This document shows positions 8,155 through 16,866 of a stretch of DNA of 64,000 bases, one piece after another. A program made the translations under genes and the position numbers. The notes under the pieces were generated by a model. That model searched no databases, was not told where the DNA came from, and worked only from the letters and a program-made list of their open reading frames with translations. Source of the DNA: Akkermansiaceae bacterium (GTDB lineage Bacteria > Verrucomicrobiota > Verrucomicrobiia > Verrucomicrobiales > Akkermansiaceae); the NCBI GenBank assembly GCA_024233115.1, contig JACKQB010000001.1, forward strand, positions 744,001 through 808,000. Direction: 5' to 3'. Every line of letters begins with the position of its first letter. The stretch's first letter is position 1.

Positions 8155-9162
8155 TTACCGATATGTTTCCGCGTTACGCGATTTCCTAAACAACAGCCAG
8201 AGGAAAAACGGACCGCCGAGGATGGCTGTGATAATACCTACGGGGACTTCCGCAGAGGTGGAGATAGTGCGGGCAAGGGTGTCACACAGGGTGAGGAAGA
8301 CTCCGCCAAACAGGATGGATGCCGGGACCAGGTTACGGTGGTTGGCTCCGACGATGAGTCGGCAGATGTGGGGTGCCATGATGCCGACAAATCCGATTGG
8401 CCCGCAGACGGTGACGATACCGGCAATCATCAGCGAGACGGCGATAAAGAGGATGATCCTCATCCGCTCGACGCGGAGTCCGCAACTGGCAGCAAGGTCG
8501 TCATTGATGGACAGCAGGTTGAGCTCGCGATGCAAAAAACCGGTGATCAAGGCACCGCTGGCTACGAAGGGAAAGATCTGCAACAGGGTGTCCAGACTGG
8601 CTCGGCTCAGGTCACCCATCAGCCAGTGGAGGATGCGGAAGGAGTCGCTCATATCCCCGAGGTATTGGAGCAGGAGGATCAGGCTGGAGAAAAAGAAACT
8701 GATCGCCACACCAGCTAACAACATCGTGTTTGGCGAGATGTTGCCGGTGGCTCTCGCGATACCATAAACGACCGTGATCGAACCCATGGCTCCCAGAAGG
8801 GCGGCGAGAGAGAGTCCGGAGATTCCCAGGATGGTCAGGTTGAGACCAAGGAAAATGGCGAGTGTTACCCCGAGTGATGCGCCACCGGCCACACCCAGGG
8901 TAAACGGCGTGGCCAGGGGGTTGCGGAAGATCGCTTGGAATACAACGCCACCGAGTGACAACCCCATTCCCGCAAGCATCGCCAACAACACACGCGGCAC
9001 CCGTATTTTCCAAAAAATCATGGTGTCGAGACCGTCACCCGTCGGTTTGAAAACCACATCCCACGCAGGCCGGTATTCCCCGAGCCATGGCATCACAAGC
9101 AAGGTCACTGCCGCCAATGGCAGCAGCACGAAGTAGATGAAATGACGGGGAGATTTGACCAT
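8155..9162 (-). CDS. btuC: Vitamin B12 ABC transporter permease (BtuC type)
   Basis: FecCD/BtuC-family inner-membrane permease of 335 residues with about ten hydrophobic segments. Family landmarks are Arg-Val-Pro-Arg-Val-Leu-Leu-Ala near residue 50, Gly-Val-Val-Phe-Gln-Ala-Ile-Phe-Arg-Asn-Pro-Leu-Ala with Pro-Phe-Thr-Leu-Gly, and Gly-Phe-Val-Gly-Ile-Met-Ala-Pro-His near residue 270, which in BtuC contacts the ATPase. It is the last gene of the riboswitch-controlled operon, 10 bases after the ATPase stop, so B12 rather than siderophore is the likely substrate. The ATG at 9162 was chosen because the longer frame would overlap the ATPase gene and lacks a membrane start. Confidence 0.92.
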   Translation of the reverse strand: MVKSPRHFIYFVLLPLAAVTLLVMPWLGEYRPAWDVVFKPTGDGLDTMIFWKIRVPRVLLAMLAGMGLSLGGVVFQAIFRNPLATPFTLGVAGGASLGVTLAIFLGLNLTILGISGLSLAALLGAMGSITVVYGIARATGNISPNTMLLAGVAISFFFSSLILLLQYLGDMSDSFRILHWLMGDLSRASLDTLLQIFPFVASGALITGFLHRELNLLSINDDLAASCGLRVERMRIILFIAVSLMIAGIVTVCGPIGFVGIMAPHICRLIVGANHRNLVPASILFGGVFLTLCDTLARTISTSAEVPVGIITAILGGPFFLWLLFRKSRNAETYR

Positions 9163-9172
9163 TTTACAGGGG

Positions 9173-9970
9173 TCAGGGGGTGGGGTGGTGGCGTGTGGGC
9201 AGGATAATGGGGTGGCCGCTTTCCGGGTGCGGTTGCACGATCCAGTGGGCGTCAAATACCTGATGCAGGATTTCCGGGGTCATGAATATCGCGGGCGCGG
9301 CATCTGCGATGACCCGGCCGCGTGACATACCGATGATGCGGTCAAAGTCCATCGCCGCCCAGTTCAGGTCGTGGGTGACCGTGACGATGGTGGTTTGACG
9401 ATTTCCACCGATTTCCCCGAGCAGCAGCTGAATCGACTCATGTTGTTTGGGGTCGAGATGGGCCGACGGTTCATCAAGCACGAGGATGGGTGTTTGCTGG
9501 GCGAGGGCGGCGGCGATGTTGACCTTTTGTCGTTCGCCGCCACTGAGTGTGGAAATGGCTTGGTTCTCGAGGTGTTGGATGCCGGTTCGGTGGGTGGCTT
9601 GTCGGGCGATGCTTTCGGCATTCGGGTCACGCGGGATGATGCCCCCCCTCTGCGCATGGGCGTAGCGGCTCATCATGATGAATTCCAACACGGTGAACGG
9701 GATGTTGTGCTCAAGTTGCTGGGGGACGTAGCCTATTGCCCGGGCTATGTCCTGACGGCGTAGTTGTGCCAGAGGTTTTCCATTGAGCTCGATCGATCCC
9801 GACCCGCTACGGATAAATCCTAACAAACAGCGCAGCAGGGTGGTTTTCCCTGCGCCGTTCGGGCCGACGATGGCAATGCGCTCACCCGTCTCGACGGTGA
9901 TGGAAACATCATCGAGTAAGCGTTTTTCACCAATGCTGAGGGTGAGCTTATGGAGGTGGATGGATGGCAT
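9173..9970 (-). CDS. btuD: Vitamin B12 ABC transporter ATP-binding protein
   Basis: ABC ATPase of 265 residues that powers the permease encoded next. Walker A is Gly-Pro-Asn-Gly-Ala-Gly-Lys-Thr-Thr near residue 38, the signature is Leu-Ser-Gly-Gly-Glu-Arg-Gln-Lys near residue 140, and Walker B is Ile-Leu-Val-Leu-Asp-Glu-Pro with a D-loop Ser-Ala-His-Leu-Asp. A switch His is in Val-Thr-His-Asp-Leu-Asn. The start at 9970 (Met-Pro-Ser-Ile-His) precedes the first strand of the fold; the longer upstream frame is not family-like. It lies 70 bases after the binding-protein gene and 10 before the permease. FecE/HemV-type assignment is the alternative by sequence alone; the riboswitch decides for B12. 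Confidence 0.92.
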   Translation of the reverse strand: MPSIHLHKLTLSIGEKRLLDDVSITVETGERIAIVGPNGAGKTTLLRCLLGFIRSGSGSIELNGKPLAQLRRQDIARAIGYVPQQLEHNIPFTVLEFIMMSRYAHAQRGGIIPRDPNAESIARQATHRTGIQHLENQAISTLSGGERQKVNIAAALAQQTPILVLDEPSAHLDPKQHESIQLLLGEIGGNRQTTIVTVTHDLNWAAMDFDRIIGMSRGRVIADAAPAIFMTPEILHQVFDAHWIVQPHPESGHPIILPTRHHPTP

Positions 9971-10040
9971 GGAGTAGGAATCCGCGCCTGCGGCACCGGC
10001 AGGATGTGGGCATGGGATGTCGGCAGGTTGGAAAACTGCC

Positions 10041-10976
10041 CTACTTTGAGACAGCTTGGGCGAAAATTTCAAGGGTGTCGATAAATCGTGGTCCCGGGAT
10101 CATGTGTTTATGTTCGTGGAGGAAGATGATGCGTTTGTTTTTGACTGCTTTGAGTTCGTTGTATGCCTGCCACTGTTTTTCAAGTGTATCCCGGCCTTTT
10201 TCTTGCCAGACATCCTCGCGAATCAGCTCGATGATGATGTCCGGGTTGAGGTGGATGAGTTTTTCCCGTGAGAGCAGGGGGTAGGCCACGGGTCCTTGAT
10301 AGGCATTCTCCCCTCCCACCATGTTGATGTATTCCTGGTGCACGCCCTTGTTTCCCGCTGCGATGACCCGGTCAGGAAATGCGGAGTTGGTGTCACGTTC
10401 AATGCAGACGAGAATGCGTGGCTTGATTCCCGAGTCGCCTGCCTGGTGGGTCAGGATGTTGACCCTTGCCCTCATCGTCTCGACGATATGGTTCGCCAGG
10501 GCCTCCCGGTGTAGGGCTTTGCCTAGAATGGAGATGGATTCGATCACCCCCTGTGTGCTGGTGTGATCGAGGCTAATGGTGTGGATACCCATGGTTCCCA
10601 GCTTTTCTGACAAGGCCCGCTGCTCTTCTAACAATATGACGCAATCGGGTTCGAGCGCGAGCACCGCTTCATAGTCGAGATCGACATAACCACCGACCAC
10701 CTTTTTGTCCTTGGTCTCGGGTGGGTAGTTGCAGAAACGGGAAACGCCAACGAGTTTATCGTCCAGTTCGAGTTGATAGATGATTTCGACAATGCTTGGT
10801 GAAAGACCGATGATCCGTTGGTAGTCGGTGGCTTGCTCCGAAGCGGTGGGCTTTTCACTCGCGCATGCCTCCATCCATTGCCGTGCGGCGTAGCAACCGA
10901 AAAAGGCGGTTGCTATGGCGATGGCAAGCAGGACAAAACGTGATCGCTGCAGGGTATGGGAACGGGTGTTATTCAT
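10041..10976 (-). CDS. btuF: Periplasmic vitamin B12-binding protein (BtuF type)
   Basis: Class III substrate-binding protein of 311 residues that delivers ligand to the BtuC-type permease. It begins with Met-Asn-Asn-Thr-Arg and a hydrophobic segment (residues 12-28) containing Phe-Phe-Gly-Cys, so it is exported and may be lipid-anchored, although the lipobox is not canonical. Family signs are Arg-Ile-Ile-Gly-Leu-Ser-Pro-Ser-Ile at the start of the mature domain, Leu-Val-Gly-Val-Ser-Arg-Phe-Cys-Asn-Tyr-Pro-Pro, Gly-Gly-Tyr-Val-Asp, and Glu-Pro-Asp-Cys-Val-Ile. It is second in the operon, 80 bases after the TonB receptor gene. Confidence 0.9.
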   Translation of the reverse strand: MNNTRSHTLQRSRFVLLAIAIATAFFGCYAARQWMEACASEKPTASEQATDYQRIIGLSPSIVEIIYQLELDDKLVGVSRFCNYPPETKDKKVVGGYVDLDYEAVLALEPDCVILLEEQRALSEKLGTMGIHTISLDHTSTQGVIESISILGKALHREALANHIVETMRARVNILTHQAGDSGIKPRILVCIERDTNSAFPDRVIAAGNKGVHQEYINMVGGENAYQGPVAYPLLSREKLIHLNPDIIIELIREDVWQEKGRDTLEKQWQAYNELKAVKNKRIIFLHEHKHMIPGPRFIDTLEIFAQAVSK

Positions 10977-11056
10977 CGGTGCGTCATCGGACAGTATGCA
11001 GGAACAAGACCCGTGTGCCAAGCGGGTCTTGCATGAATAAATGCGCGCGGATCAAC

Positions 11057-12910
11057 TTACCATTCGATCGTGATACCGGCGAAGGCACCGGTGCCACGGG
11101 CTGGAAACCCGTCGATTTCAGCATACTTCTGGTTGAAGAGGTTTTCGACCCTGCCATTGAAGCTGACGGAGTCATTCAGCTGGTAGCGCAGGTAGAGTCT
11201 GGCAGTGGCGTAGTCTTCGGCATCAATCCGGGCAAACGTGGAGGCATCGACGTCCTCCCGGTTGGCGACCCAGGTAACGCCTGCACCGAGTAGCAGTTTG
11301 TCAGTGATCTTACCATTGATATCGGCGTTGAGAGTGTGGCTGGGACGGCGTAATAAGCGGGTTCCCGTGGTGAGGTTTTCCGCTTGCAGCCATGTGTAGG
11401 CAAGCCGGGTCTGGATGCGCTCATCCAGGAATGTGGCTCGGTAGCTTAGCTCGACGCCGCGTGTGCGCGCCTCTTGGATGTTCATGGCCGTGTACGTAGG
11501 AGGCGGGCCAAAGGCGATCATATTGTCGATCTCATTATGGAAATAGGTGAGGTCGATTGATGATGTCTTGGAGGTATCCAAGGTGATCCCGGCATCCCAG
11601 CCGAGCGATTCCTCTGACTGGAGATCGAGGTTGCCACCGGAGCCAAAGAAACCAAACAGGTCCACCGCCGACGGCCGGCGGAAGGCACTTGCCACGGATG
11701 CGTGGAGTTTCGCCAGTTCACAGGCTTGATATGATCCGGCAATACGGAAGGTGGTGCTGCTTTCACCCTCATCGTAATGGTCGTAGCGCATCCCCCCGAG
11801 CAGGTCAAACTGACCGTCAACGTGCCAGCGGTGCTGGAAATAAATGGATTCACTTTGCTCGGAGAATTTTCCGATGCCTGCCCCACTGTTGGTGGTATCC
11901 AGGTAGGTGACGCCTATGCCGGCGCTGGTTTCGTGTTGTTCATTCCAGGTGTACCGGTTTGCCCAGCTGACATTCTGCGACTCGGATTCGACCAAGGAGT
12001 CGGCAAACCCGCCCGTGTTCGTGAACTTGCTTTGGTAGCCGTTGAAACTCAGTTTGGTGTACCACGCATCGGTCAGATGGTGTTCGATGAATACGGAGTA
12101 AACCGTGTTTTCCGTTTCATTGACAGCATAAGGGGTGAAGCCGAGGGGAGGAAGTTCGGTCTCGAAATTCAACACGCGAAGAGTGAATCCGACGCTGGTG
12201 GTATCTGAGATGGAGTAGTCGAGCCTGACCCCGGCGTGTAACGACTCGTGGTCGTTGAGCTTGCGGTCATTGGCGGTCTGGTTCCAGGAAACAAAGCTGT
12301 TATAGGAGAGCTTGCCCTCCTGGCCTTGGAAACTGATACCGCTGTTGGTTGTATCAAATGACCCGAACTCTAACCAGGCCCTGTTTGTGCCATGGTCACT
12401 CCCTTTGTCGAGTGACAGGCTGAGCACGCCGCCGATGGCATCACTGCCGTAAAGCGCGCTTTGTGGCCCACGCAAGAGCTCAATACGTTCTCCAGAATGG
12501 ATCCCGGCACCCGAAAGAATGTTAGATGCGGGGAATGGGAACACCCGGGAGTTGGTGAGTTTGACACCGTCGACAAAGAGGGCGGTGTGGTCGGATTCCG
12601 TTCCCCGGGTGAACAGGGAGCTGATAGTGCCGTTTCCTCCACTGGAGAAGATGTTGACCCCAGGGGAAAACAGAATGGCATCATTCAGTGTTCTAATACC
12701 GATATCCTGTAGGAGTCCGGCATCCTCGACGTTGACCCGAAGGCCTGTGTCTTCCTTGCCGGTCGAGAATCCTGTAGCGAGAATCGTCGATTCATCAAGG
12801 GTTTCGGGGTGGGCGAATAGCGAAGCGTGGGTGAATAGCGAAGCGGCCAAAAGCAGGCTTCCCGTCGGTGTGGGCGCTTTGCATGAAAGCGCGGTAGTTG
12901 TTTTTTTCAT
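11057..12910 (-). CDS. btuB: TonB-dependent outer-membrane receptor for vitamin B12
   Basis: Outer-membrane beta-barrel receptor of 617 residues, the usual BtuB length. A signal peptide (1-33) is followed by a TonB-box-like Asp-Glu-Ser-Thr-Ile-Leu-Ala-Thr-Gly, then a plug domain with Asn-Asp-Ala-Ile-Leu-Phe-Ser-Pro-Gly-Val, Phe-Thr-Arg-Gly-Thr-Glu-Ser-Asp, and the strongly conserved Glu-Arg-Ile-Glu-Leu-Leu-Arg-Gly-Pro-Gln-Ser-Ala-Leu-Tyr-Gly. The barrel ends with a C-terminal aromatic (Ile-Glu-Trp), as needed for outer-membrane insertion. It is the first gene after the cobalamin riboswitch, so it should be made when B12 is scarce. TonB, ExbB and ExbD are not in the window. Confidence 0.94.
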   Translation of the reverse strand: MKKTTTALSCKAPTPTGSLLLAASLFTHASLFAHPETLDESTILATGFSTGKEDTGLRVNVEDAGLLQDIGIRTLNDAILFSPGVNIFSSGGNGTISSLFTRGTESDHTALFVDGVKLTNSRVFPFPASNILSGAGIHSGERIELLRGPQSALYGSDAIGGVLSLSLDKGSDHGTNRAWLEFGSFDTTNSGISFQGQEGKLSYNSFVSWNQTANDRKLNDHESLHAGVRLDYSISDTTSVGFTLRVLNFETELPPLGFTPYAVNETENTVYSVFIEHHLTDAWYTKLSFNGYQSKFTNTGGFADSLVESESQNVSWANRYTWNEQHETSAGIGVTYLDTTNSGAGIGKFSEQSESIYFQHRWHVDGQFDLLGGMRYDHYDEGESSTTFRIAGSYQACELAKLHASVASAFRRPSAVDLFGFFGSGGNLDLQSEESLGWDAGITLDTSKTSSIDLTYFHNEIDNMIAFGPPPTYTAMNIQEARTRGVELSYRATFLDERIQTRLAYTWLQAENLTTGTRLLRRPSHTLNADINGKITDKLLLGAGVTWVANREDVDASTFARIDAEDYATARLYLRYQLNDSVSFNGRVENLFNQKYAEIDGFPARGTGAFAGITIEW

Positions 12911-12949
12911 GTTGTGTTGAGTGTTTCCTGTTATCCGCAGGAAGTGAGC

Positions 12950-13145
12950 TCAACCTCTGTGGCTGGTTTTCTGGCTTTTCATGTCATTGGCAGTGAACAT
13001 GGATTACAGTGGCGTAACCGCTCCGGAATGATTGCTGTTTTTCAATGGCAATGTCACCGGATTCCCCATCTATTTCCTGCCCGTGCTACGGGCTTCCCTA
13101 GAGGTGTCACGGGGGGTGTTTGTTTACGCCCCCGTGACTTGGTGG
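12950..13145 (-). promoter_or_regulatory. Cobalamin riboswitch
   Basis: Read on the minus strand, the leader of the btuB operon holds in order a GC-rich closing hairpin (13106-13138), AGGGAAGCCCG, the core GGGGAATCCGGTG (about 13055-13067), ATTCCGGAGCGGTTACGCCACTGT (in parts, about 13004-13028) and a B12-box variant AAGCCAGAAAACCAGCC (about 12962-12978). These are the conserved elements of the cobalamin aptamer in correct order. The box lies about 50 bases before the btuB start, so control of translation initiation is likely; I see no T-tract terminator between them. Confidence 0.92.
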
Positions 13146-13276
13146 TGCTGGACATACGGGGGGATCCAGGGAATGGCAATGAGATAGCAAAATAAGCACA
13201 GTCAGAAACCGATCATGCGTAGCGCATCACACAAGGTTGTGCTACCTTTGGCGTGTTAAACAATCCAATCACTATT

Positions 13277-13630
13277 ATGACTGAAAACGAAAAAAATGAA
13301 CTGCGTGCAGCTCTGGTTGGTCAACGAAATCACGTACTCAGAGATGTCAATCGGCATGGGGTGAAGACGGGAGTTGGCAGCGGGGTTATTGCGGATGAAA
13401 CGGAGCGGGCTGATGTGATCGCCGAAAACATGGTAGAGCATCGGTTAGGATTTTCTGAGAGTAAGCTGCTGGAGAAAATCGAGTATGCCCTGGAGCGGCT
13501 TGACGAGGGGAGCTACGGAATTTGCGATGACTGTAAAAAGCCGATTAACATCGAGCGTCTGAAGGCCAAGCCCTCTGTATCGCTCTGTATCAAATGCCAG
13601 ACCGCGAAGGAGGCGTTGATGAGTCGTTAA
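13277..13630 (+). CDS. DksA/TraR-type C4 zinc-finger protein
   Basis: A 117-residue cytoplasmic protein of the DksA/TraR family. An N-terminal helical region is followed by Leu-Glu-Lys-Ile-Glu-Tyr-Ala-Leu-Glu-Arg-Leu and the zinc finger Tyr-Gly-Ile-Cys-Asp-Asp-Cys ... Leu-Cys-Ile-Lys-Cys. It is shorter than E. coli DksA (151 residues) and close to YbiI/YocK-type members. The pair of acidic residues at the coiled-coil tip of DksA that act on RNA polymerase cannot be assigned with confidence, so ppGpp-linked transcription control is a family inference. The ATG at 13277 is preferred over one at 13253. It is divergent from the B12 operon and convergent with the sulfatase genes. Confidence 0.88.
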   Translation: MTENEKNELRAALVGQRNHVLRDVNRHGVKTGVGSGVIADETERADVIAENMVEHRLGFSESKLLEKIEYALERLDEGSYGICDDCKKPINIERLKAKPSVSLCIKCQTAKEALMSR

Positions 13631-13654
13631 GCCACGTCTTGTGGATAGAGCCTG

Positions 13655-13686
13655 ACCAACGGCTGACACTGGGTGTGGCCGTTGGT
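13655..13686. terminator. Possible bidirectional terminator hairpin
   Basis: A perfect 9-bp inverted repeat, ACCAACGGC and GCCGTTGGT, with a 14-base loop sits between the convergent zinc-finger and sulfatase genes. No strong T-run follows on either side, so termination is inferred from position. Confidence 0.45.
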
Positions 13687-13690
13687 GCAT

Positions 13691-15124
13691 TTACTGTTGC
13701 GTTGGCGTACTCCGACCGCTGGATTTGTATTTATTCAGTAGGGTGGTTAGCTCCTGAACGATTTCCGGGTGGGCGTGATAGACGTTTTTTGTTTCTCGTA
13801 CATCAGCCTCCATATCGAAAAGTTGGAGTTTGCTTTTGTCTGACTTGTCAACCTTGGTCCGGCCTCCGGAGCCGCGGCCGACAATGAGTTTCCACTTGCC
13901 TTTGCGGATGGCAAACATGCCGCTGATGGAGTGGTGGACGGTGGCCTCGCGGAGTGCCTTGTCGCCCTGTTTGCCGGTGAGTACGGGCACGATGCTGTAG
14001 CTGTCTTCGCCGGCGTCTTTTTCGAGAGTGGTGCCCGATACCTCGGCGGCGGTTGCCATCAGGTCGGTGGTGCAGACGACTTGTGTACTCACAGTTCCCG
14101 AGGCTGCCTTGCCGGGCCAGGTGACGATGTAGGGAACCCGGTGGCCACCTTCGTAGGCGTCGGTTTTCTGACCTTTGTAGATGTGGTTGGGGGAGTGACC
14201 TGTCTGGACGACGCCGTATTGTTCTGGCACGGCAAAGGAGGCATTGTCGCTGGTGACGATGAGCAGGGTGTTTTTGAAGAACCCTTTTTGTTGAAGCGAA
14301 TCGATCACCTGGCCGATCACCCAGTCCATTTCGTGCACGTAGTCACCGTAGTCGTTGGCTTTGGTTTTGCCGCGGAAATCGGCGTTGGGAACAACGGGTT
14401 TGTGCGGAGCGGGGAGGGGGAGATAGAGGAAGAAGGGGGTCTCTTCGCTTTGTGATGAGATGAATTCAACGGCCTGTTTGCCGACAAGGGGGAGGTAATC
14501 CTCGTGCACAAAATCCTTGGCGATGGCACCTTTGCGCCAGTATTTGGGGTAGGTTGAATCACCGATGCTTTCGGTCGGCTGGGAAACGACCCGGTCATTT
14601 TTTATCAGCGTGTAGGGTGGCATATCGAGTGATGCGCTGATGCCGAGAAAGTAGTCGAAGCCCAGAGTGGTTGGTCCACGTTTGATCGGTTGGGTGTGAT
14701 CCCAATGCCTGCCCTTTTTGGCGAAATTCATGCCGAGGTGCCACTTGCCGATGCAGGCGGTGTGGTAGCCTTGTTTTTTGAGCAAGGAGGCCACGGTCTC
14801 GCGGCCTTCCTCGATCAGTGCGGGGCTAAAGCCATTGAGGACGCCTCTTTTGAGTCGACTGCGCCATGCGTAGCGTCCTGTCAGCACGCCATAACGGGTC
14901 GGGGTGCAGACCGAGGAGTTGCTGTGCGCATCAGTAAACCGCATGCCTTCAGCGGCGAGAGCATCGAGGTGTGGGGTCGGGATTTTCGAGTCCTTGTTGT
15001 AGCAGGAGAGGTCGCCGGAGCCCAGGTCATCGGCGAGGATGAAAACAATGTTAGGTTTTTCAGCGGCCTGCACAAAGACACTGGAGAGCAGGCTGGTGAT
15101 GAGTAGGATGGTTGTTTTTTTCAC
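13691..15124 (-). CDS. Exported formylglycine-dependent sulfatase
   Basis: Family S1 sulfatase of 477 residues that removes sulfate esters from a glycan, probably in the periplasm. The signal peptide is residues 1-21. Metal ligands are Asp32-Asp33 in Ala-Asp-Asp-Leu-Gly; the formylglycine site is Cys73-Thr-Pro-Thr-Arg followed by Leu-Thr-Gly-Arg; further conserved pieces are Gly-Lys-Trp-His-Leu-Gly and Thr-Ser-Asp-Asn-Ala. It needs an activating enzyme (FGE or anSME), not seen here. The gene starts inside the end of the neighbouring sulfatase gene (4-base ATGA overlap), so the two are translationally coupled. The glycan substrate is inferred only from the GH95/GH172 context. Confidence 0.95.
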   Translation of the reverse strand: MKKTTILLITSLLSSVFVQAAEKPNIVFILADDLGSGDLSCYNKDSKIPTPHLDALAAEGMRFTDAHSNSSVCTPTRYGVLTGRYAWRSRLKRGVLNGFSPALIEEGRETVASLLKKQGYHTACIGKWHLGMNFAKKGRHWDHTQPIKRGPTTLGFDYFLGISASLDMPPYTLIKNDRVVSQPTESIGDSTYPKYWRKGAIAKDFVHEDYLPLVGKQAVEFISSQSEETPFFLYLPLPAPHKPVVPNADFRGKTKANDYGDYVHEMDWVIGQVIDSLQQKGFFKNTLLIVTSDNASFAVPEQYGVVQTGHSPNHIYKGQKTDAYEGGHRVPYIVTWPGKAASGTVSTQVVCTTDLMATAAEVSGTTLEKDAGEDSYSIVPVLTGKQGDKALREATVHHSISGMFAIRKGKWKLIVGRGSGGRTKVDKSDKSKLQLFDMEADVRETKNVYHAHPEIVQELTTLLNKYKSSGRSTPTQQ

Positions 15125-16656
15125 TTTAGGTCGACCCTTTCCGAGTTGAGTTGTGCTTTGAAAATGGGGATGAGAGTTTTGACTACCTCCGGATGTTGTT
15201 TTGCGATGTTGTGATGTTCGCCGGGGTCTTTGAGGATGTCGTAGAGTTGGAAACGGTTATCCTTGAGTTGGATGAGCTTCCAGCCTTTGCGGGTGATCAG
15301 GGTGCTTTTGCCCATCGGGCCCCCGCTTTGGATGAAAATCCAGTCGTGGTCATGGGTTTGATTTTTTCCGAGGAGGGTTGGGAGGTAGGAAATGCCGTCT
15401 TTTTTCGCAGGTGGTGCGATACCTGTGATGTCTGCGAGGGTCGGCATGAAGTCGTAGTGGGTGGACAGAAGCGGAGTCTTTGAGCCGGCTTTGATTTTAC
15501 CAGGCCAGCGCACGATCATCGGGCAGTTGACGCCACCCTGGAAAGCACACCACTTCAGTCCCGCGCGGCCACCTGCACCATCAAAAATGTCCCCCCCGTT
15601 AGAGGTTCTCCATTTTTTATCCGTGAGGTTGGCCTTGGACCCGTCAGCAAGTTTTCCTGATCTCCAGGTGTGCTTGGGAAGTTTCCCCTTGTTGTTCATG
15701 TAATAAGTTTCATGTCCATTGTCGGAGGAGAAAAAGACAATGGTCTTGTCGTCGATGCCTTGCGTTTTAAGTTCTGCCATGATGGCACCCACGGTATCGT
15801 CTAACATTTTGACCATGGTGGCGTATTTTTTCTCGGAAAGAGTCAGGTCATTGCGGTTTTCGTAGTCGGGATGGAGCTTGTTGACGGCCACGGGGCCGTG
15901 GGGGAGCTGGGTAGGGTGGTAGAGGAAGAATCGTTCATTTTTGTGTTCGCGGATGTATTTGAGGATGCCCTCCTGAAAAACGTCCTGGGAGTAGGTCTCA
16001 CCACCTGAACCTACAGGGTCCAGTCCCTTTTCATCTCGTTTGCCGCAATCGATGGAGGTGTTGCCTTTGAGTATGAATTTTTCCCCGTTGCGCCAGAGGT
16101 AAGCTGGGTAGAACCCGTGGGCGCGGACGTGATCGTAGTATCCCTCGTAGTGATCCCAACCGTGGCGGGTGAGCAGCGAGTGCCAGGTGAGGAAGCCGAT
16201 ATCGAGTTTGCCAAACTCAGCGGTGTGGTATCCGGCTTGCTGGGCGACCTGGGCGAGGAATCGCTCGTTTTCCGGCACCGGTTTCGCGTTGTCCTGGATT
16301 TTCTTGAATGCAGCGTCCCATTGTTCCGGGCTGAGTTTTTTTGAATCGAGTTGTTTGAGTTTGCCTCCACCCGTATGTGAGCCTGAGCCTTTCCGACCGT
16401 TGTGCATGCCGGTGATCAGACTCCAGCGGGCCGGCGCACAGAAGGGGTTGCCGTAGTAGTTGGAGAAACTCATGCCCTCGGCGGCCAGTTTGTCGATATG
16501 TGGGGTGGTGACAATTTTCTGTCCATTGTGGCCGAGCATGCCCGGGCCGAGGTCGTCTGCCAGGATCAGGATGACGTTGGGGCGGTCGGCGGTAGCTGGC
16601 GGAGTTGCCGAAACAGTGGCGACAAGGATGAGGGCAAAAAGGATGAAATATTTCAT
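15121..16656 (-). CDS. Exported formylglycine-dependent sulfatase
   Basis: S1 sulfatase of 511 residues. A signal peptide (1-24) is followed by Arg-Pro-Asn-Val-Ile-Leu-Ile-Leu-Ala-Asp34-Asp35-Leu-Gly and the active site Phe-Cys73-Ala-Pro-Ala-Arg with Leu-Ile-Thr-Gly-Met. A Ser-Ser-Asp-Asn-Gly-His metal segment and Gly-Lys-Ile-Lys-Ala-Gly near the C-terminus are present. In place of the usual Gly-Lys-Trp-His it has Phe-Gly-Lys-Leu-Asp-Ile-Gly, so the substrate pocket differs from the partner sulfatase. It is the first gene of the minus-strand pair and is divergent from the GH95 gene across a 210-base region with a tandem repeat. Confidence 0.94.
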   Translation of the reverse strand: MKYFILFALILVATVSATPPATADRPNVILILADDLGPGMLGHNGQKIVTTPHIDKLAAEGMSFSNYYGNPFCAPARWSLITGMHNGRKGSGSHTGGGKLKQLDSKKLSPEQWDAAFKKIQDNAKPVPENERFLAQVAQQAGYHTAEFGKLDIGFLTWHSLLTRHGWDHYEGYYDHVRAHGFYPAYLWRNGEKFILKGNTSIDCGKRDEKGLDPVGSGGETYSQDVFQEGILKYIREHKNERFFLYHPTQLPHGPVAVNKLHPDYENRNDLTLSEKKYATMVKMLDDTVGAIMAELKTQGIDDKTIVFFSSDNGHETYYMNNKGKLPKHTWRSGKLADGSKANLTDKKWRTSNGGDIFDGAGGRAGLKWCAFQGGVNCPMIVRWPGKIKAGSKTPLLSTHYDFMPTLADITGIAPPAKKDGISYLPTLLGKNQTHDHDWIFIQSGGPMGKSTLITRKGWKLIQLKDNRFQLYDILKDPGEHHNIAKQHPEVVKTLIPIFKAQLNSERVDLK

Positions 16657-16781
16657 ATCGGTAGACTAGGTGAACACATACGTAGCCAGAAGTAAGAACT
16701 TTGCATTATGGCGGAAATCATCGCTGGATTCGAAGAAATGGGTGGATTTTTGTCGTCAATTTTCTCAATATCCGTCACGAT

Positions 16782-16819
16782 GGGAAAAAGCCATTACCTG
16801 GGGAAAAAGCCATTACTTG
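16782..16819 (+). repeat. Two-copy 19-bp tandem repeat in a divergent promoter region
   Basis: GGGAAAAAGCCATTACCTG (16782-16800) is followed at once by a copy differing at one base (16801-16819), then by GGGAGTAAG, a possible degenerate third start. It lies between the divergent sulfatase pair and the GH95 gene, where a regulator of the locus could bind. Confidence 0.8.
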
Positions 16820-16866
16820 GGGAGTAAGTGCTTTTCAAACCAATCACTCCAATTAGCTGGAAACCG

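Noticed and set aside
8155..10976. Iron-siderophore (FecCDE/HemTUV) transporter
   Set aside because: The proteins alone would allow it, but the operon is headed by a cobalamin riboswitch, which points to vitamin B12.
16782..16819. Possible CRISPR repeat
   Set aside because: Only two directly adjacent 19-bp copies without a spacer and no cas gene.
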